A stretch of DNA of 64,000 bases, from NCBI RefSeq assembly GCF_900108085.1, contig NZ_FNVR01000001.1, positions 429,192 to 493,191 of the forward strand, written 5' to 3'. Positions 62,101-64,000 of this stretch are shown here, piece by piece. The notes under the pieces are model-generated. The model was not told where the DNA came from. It did not search any database and saw only the letters and a program-made list of their open reading frames with translations. A program made the translations under genes and the position numbers. The stretch is from Algoriphagus boritolerans DSM 17298 = JCM 18970. GTDB taxonomy: Bacteria > Bacteroidota > Bacteroidia > Cytophagales > Cyclobacteriaceae. Numbering within the stretch: position 1 is the stretch's first letter; every line of letters starts with the position of its first letter.

Positions 62101-62261
62101 TGGCTTTGATGAAGCGAGCTCGAATCTTCGTCAGTGGACAAAACCTGCTCACGTTCACCAAGGTGGAGAATTTTGATCCAGAGCGACAACGTGGCGGTGG
62201 GACCGACTTGACGACTCCGCTTTATAAAGTAATCTCGGCTGGTGTCAACCTTAAATTCTAA
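59112..62261 (+). CDS. susC: SusC/RagA-type TonB-dependent outer-membrane transporter
   Basis: 1049 residues. A long signal region (about 1-41, ending WSFQA) precedes a CarboxypepD_reg-like domain (VEVKGKVTSEDGVALPGVII, about 45-120), the SusC linker EIVVVGYGEQKKLNLTGAV (about 128), the plug (IRGIGTFGGTNPLVVIDNIQ; SIYGARGANGVLVVTTKKG, about 190-255), then a 22-strand-type barrel ending in VISAGVNLKF. It imports oligosaccharides through the outer membrane with TonB energy, capped by the SusD lipoprotein encoded 5 bp downstream. Length and all signature blocks are normal. Confidence 0.96.
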   Translation: MENEKSRGNLSFWIKKKFLSFKKNLMLGLLLCCTLSTAWSFQAVEVKGKVTSEDGVALPGVIILEKDTNNGTVSDIDGNYTISIASPESVLVFSLIGFGKQEVTVGNQSSIDITLAESEELLDEIVVVGYGEQKKLNLTGAVQTLKFDDAVNTPVTNSAQLMYGKFSGVQLTQSTGLPGSDGSAITIRGIGTFGGTNPLVVIDNIQYEGLAEFNNLAPSDIESISVLKDASASAIYGARGANGVLVVTTKKGTKGKFSVDYNAFTGFQRVTVVPEYLDAVNYATLFNERTLNVNGPDAPLRYSEADIEAIRTGSNPDQFANTNWAQIALRDAPIQNHYLSASGGTDRMTYRLSLGYLNQEAVVQGKFKSDRVNLGINLNANPNDWLTITNVTNAYWSRFMGPAGGADAITGEVGIINQFQRSAPTVPVYYQNGEFGIVDGAYENVNFSFPINNLLLTGSRGDYSRDNINISERIGLTAKLAEGLFFETSGSAIINFANISNFNPRLTTRDWEGNVVNQNDLNSLSNNLNFNYRLLNENILRYTTTILGKHNLGFLVGHSVIYDKVDGFNGSLQGFPSDAIQEFDGGGVLNPMVSGGASEEAWQSFFARVNYNYEERYLFEANVRRDGSSKFGGNNRYGTFPSLSAGWNIARESFLENSSFLSDLKLRASWGLSGNDRIGNYIFEQTYNTGLDYHLGQDVIVPGVALTSLANPFITWETIEQFDIGADIALLDNRLNITADYFKRVSSDILYTNFPIPSSIGVTNLAAQNAAGMENSGIELTLNYRETLGKLTMNLSANVTKMADNEVTDLGPGGEETISGQTIIRIGVPFNAYYGYQVEGVFQTQEEVDAAPQQFGNNQTAPGDLRYADLSGPDGEPDGVIDAFDRTVIGNPFPKWIYGFNANLQYSGFDLSVVFQGVGRIDRILADNGQQPMPGDRNNALSYWIGRWTPENPSETLPRLGGVNNTVTSSFYVQDMSYLRLRNIELGYTFPSELSKVALMKRARIFVSGQNLLTFTKVENFDPERQRGGGTDLTTPLYKVISAGVNLKF

Positions 62262-62266
62262 GAATC

Positions 62267-63808
62267 ATGAAAAAGTTAATATACCTAATCCTCACCATTT
62301 CGCTTCTTTCTTTCGCTTGTTCGGAGGATTATTTGGAGCGTAACTCATTGACTCAGTTGGCAGAAGGAAATTTCTGGCAAAATGAACAGGATGCGCTTTT
62401 GGGCATCAACGGAATCTACGAGGTCCTGCAAGACAGAGTGATGTATAGCGGTAATCTAAATGGAACCGCCGGACTGCCTCAGCATGACAGTTTTGCGGAT
62501 AATACCTTTAATAATTACAAGTTTGAAGGGCCTGGAAACTTCGTCGAAGGTAGAGCAGATCCTTCTTATGATTTTTTCAATTCCTTTTGGGCTTCACTTT
62601 ACCGAGGAATCGGCCGGGCAAATAATGCCTTGGAAAATATCGAGAATATCCCTGCTGAAAATATTGATGCTGCCAACAAGGATATTTTGATCGGACAGGT
62701 CAAATTCCTGCGAGCGCTGTTCTATTTCCACTTGGCAGTCTACTTTGAAGATGCACCATTGATAACCGAATTTCAGACTCTGGAAGAAGCCTATGTGACC
62801 AAAGCCACTTACTCAGAAATCCGGGCTTTTATCGAGCAGGAATTGCGTGAGGCGGCTGCAGTTTTACCGGTAAGCTATCCGGCTTCTCAGTTTGGCTATG
62901 CTACCCGCGGAGCAGCTTTGGGCTTGCTCGCCCGATTCGAATTGTACAATGGCAACTTTCAGGAAGTAGTTAATCTGACCTCAGAGATCATGGGGCTTGG
63001 ATATTCTCTGCATCCCGACTATGGACAGCTCTTTACCGAAAATGCTGAGCAGTCGCCTGAGATTGTTTTCTCGGTTAGATTTATCCAAGATCAATCTGAC
63101 AACGGAGAGACCTTCTCCTCTACTTTTCTGGGAATACCTAAAGTAAATGTTCAGCCCATGCCCAATATGGTGGATGCGTATTTGGCTATAGATGGGCTGC
63201 CGATCAGTGAATCTCCCCTTTACGACCCTGCCAATAGAAAAGCCAACCGGGATCCGAGATTAAGAAGCTCGGTTTATTTCCAGGGTGATATTTTTCTCAA
63301 ATATCTGAATAGGCCATTTGGGGGAAATACAGCAACCAAATTCGGTCTGAAGAAATACATCCGGGATGATGTTTCAGATCAAGGAATCAATCCCGGGGCT
63401 CCGGGAGGACAGGATTTCTATGTGATTCGATATGCAGATGTACTGCTCATGAGAGCAGAGGCACTGACAGAATCCGGGCAATTGTCGGAAGTATATCCAC
63501 TTTTGGACCAAATCCGGGTGCGTGCAGGAATGCCTACGGTCTCGGAAGTAAACGGAACGGATCTCAGCCAGGAAGAATTACTGGATTTGGTGAAATTGGA
63601 ACGACGGGTAGAGCTGGCTTTCGAGGGACTTCGCTTCTTTGATGTGAAGCGTTGGGGTGAAGTCGAAGAGGCCTATGCCCGTGCCGCTGCCGATCCTGTG
63701 GGTCCTTACAATCCGGAGTACCGTGGAAGAAAGTCTGAAGTTTTTGCGATTCCGCTTTCGGAGTTGGATGCCAATCCAAATCTGGTGCAAAATCCGGCCT
63801 GGGATTAA
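62267..63808 (+). CDS. susD: SusD/RagB-type surface glycan-binding lipoprotein
   Basis: 513 residues with a lipoprotein signal (LLSFACSEDY, lipidated Cys18, acidic after +1 consistent with the surface-export signal) and the SusD fold: TPR-like helices, LLGINGIYEVLQD, SFWASLYRGIGRANNALENI, QVKFLRALFYFHL, YADVLLMRAEAL and the C-terminal VKLERRVELAFEGLRFFDVKRWG. It forms the lid over the SusC transporter and binds glycan. It is complete, with its end 192 bp before the window edge. Confidence 0.96.
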   Translation: MKKLIYLILTISLLSFACSEDYLERNSLTQLAEGNFWQNEQDALLGINGIYEVLQDRVMYSGNLNGTAGLPQHDSFADNTFNNYKFEGPGNFVEGRADPSYDFFNSFWASLYRGIGRANNALENIENIPAENIDAANKDILIGQVKFLRALFYFHLAVYFEDAPLITEFQTLEEAYVTKATYSEIRAFIEQELREAAAVLPVSYPASQFGYATRGAALGLLARFELYNGNFQEVVNLTSEIMGLGYSLHPDYGQLFTENAEQSPEIVFSVRFIQDQSDNGETFSSTFLGIPKVNVQPMPNMVDAYLAIDGLPISESPLYDPANRKANRDPRLRSSVYFQGDIFLKYLNRPFGGNTATKFGLKKYIRDDVSDQGINPGAPGGQDFYVIRYADVLLMRAEALTESGQLSEVYPLLDQIRVRAGMPTVSEVNGTDLSQEELLDLVKLERRVELAFEGLRFFDVKRWGEVEEAYARAAADPVGPYNPEYRGRKSEVFAIPLSELDANPNLVQNPAWD

Positions 63809-64000
63809 TTGGAATAGGGTTTTTACATAGATAGATAGATTCACTGCTCCTGCCTTTGGCGGGGGCGGTGTTTGGGGTTTAAGATTCCATGTGACCAATA
63901 AAAATCAAATTATAAACAGATGAAATCGAGCATGACGAAGATCGTCACACACTGGGATGATTATAAACCATGCGAGATTCCATCTGACCTTTGAAAAACA
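63809..64000. other. Region after susD
   Basis: Contains a possible terminator hairpin at 63846-63866 (gctcctgcc/ggcgggggc, nine pairs with two G-U) and, from 63919, a copy of the 70-bp interspersed repeat. No gene begins before the window ends. Confidence 0.5.
63919..63990 (+). repeat. 70-bp interspersed repeat, copy D
   Basis: gatgaaatcgagcatgac with inner stem tgacga/tcgtca, ctgggatgattat, aaccatgcgagattcc and atctgacc. It is almost identical to the reverse complement of 36279-36349, 27 kb away. Confidence 0.88.

Noticed and set aside
1..64000. tRNA, rRNA, riboswitch, prophage or intact transposase
   Set aside because: No matching sequence or gene was recognised by eye on either strand; a covariance-model scan would be needed to be certain about small RNAs.

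Overview
The window looks like a chromosomal segment of a marine or aquatic Bacteroidota, most like the Cyclobacteriaceae (an Algoriphagus-type genome). The evidence is SusC/SusD pairs, a hybrid two-component regulator of the polysaccharide-utilisation type, a type IX secretion tail, a promoter-like TAnnTTTG box, absence of Shine-Dalgarno sites, and many ATGA/TAATG gene couplings. The genus is inference. No tRNA, rRNA, CRISPR array or intact insertion sequence was recognised.

Region 1 (1-17640) is a surface-polysaccharide (O-antigen or capsule) locus with worn edges. After the tail of an SGNH-type protein (1-573) comes a debris zone holding two decayed 3' ends of gmd (GDP-mannose dehydratase), a DUF6922 relic and a split small ORF. 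The AT-rich cassette 2304-13648 follows on the + strand: Wzx-like flippase, F420-hydrogenase-beta-like iron-sulfur protein, pyruvyl transferase, six glycosyltransferases, Wzy-like polymerase and a WcaF-like acetyltransferase. It ends in a Wzi-like outer-membrane protein (13645-15294). The GC-richer last 200 bp of wzi and its trailing 27-bp repeats are duplicated at 17248-17618, bracketing a truncated GxxExxY gene and a DUF4143 ATPase. Duplicated gene tails on both flanks suggest repeated cassette exchange.

Region 2 (18106-23545) is a more conserved-looking set for making and loading the first sugar: WecA/TagO-like transferase, PglE-like aminotransferase, PglC-like sugar transferase and a membrane PglF/CapD-like dehydratase. 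Region 3 (23862-36255) is housekeeping or accessory: a COG2509 flavoprotein, a TonB-plug-like surface protein, an orphan MNT nucleotidyltransferase whose HEPN partner is destroyed, an M28 peptidase, and three tandem exported amidohydrolases of which only the middle one keeps its metal ligands.

Region 4 (36667-42596) is a compact, mostly overlapping operon that looks like an under-described exopolysaccharide synthesis and export system: stand-alone receiver protein, membrane HEAT-like protein, processive GT2 synthase, a 39-residue basic microprotein spliced between its neighbours by 1- and 4-nt overlaps, a YaiO-type outer-membrane barrel with TPRs, and an unrecognised membrane-anchored protein. 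An LTA-synthase-like sulfatase-fold enzyme converges on it. Then come a methyltransferase, DUF3253, MsrA, a small barrel protein and a DUF6909 protein (44689-48594).

Region 5 (48664-63808) is a polysaccharide-utilisation locus: sulfatase (-), a multi-CBM GH128-like secreted glycosidase with T9SS tail, a hybrid two-component regulator, SusC and SusD. The three + strand transcription starts share a GATYTGTA...GGCT motif about 45-55 bp before the start codon. A 70-bp interspersed repeat occurs at 36279, 36372, 50461 and 63919, in both orientations.
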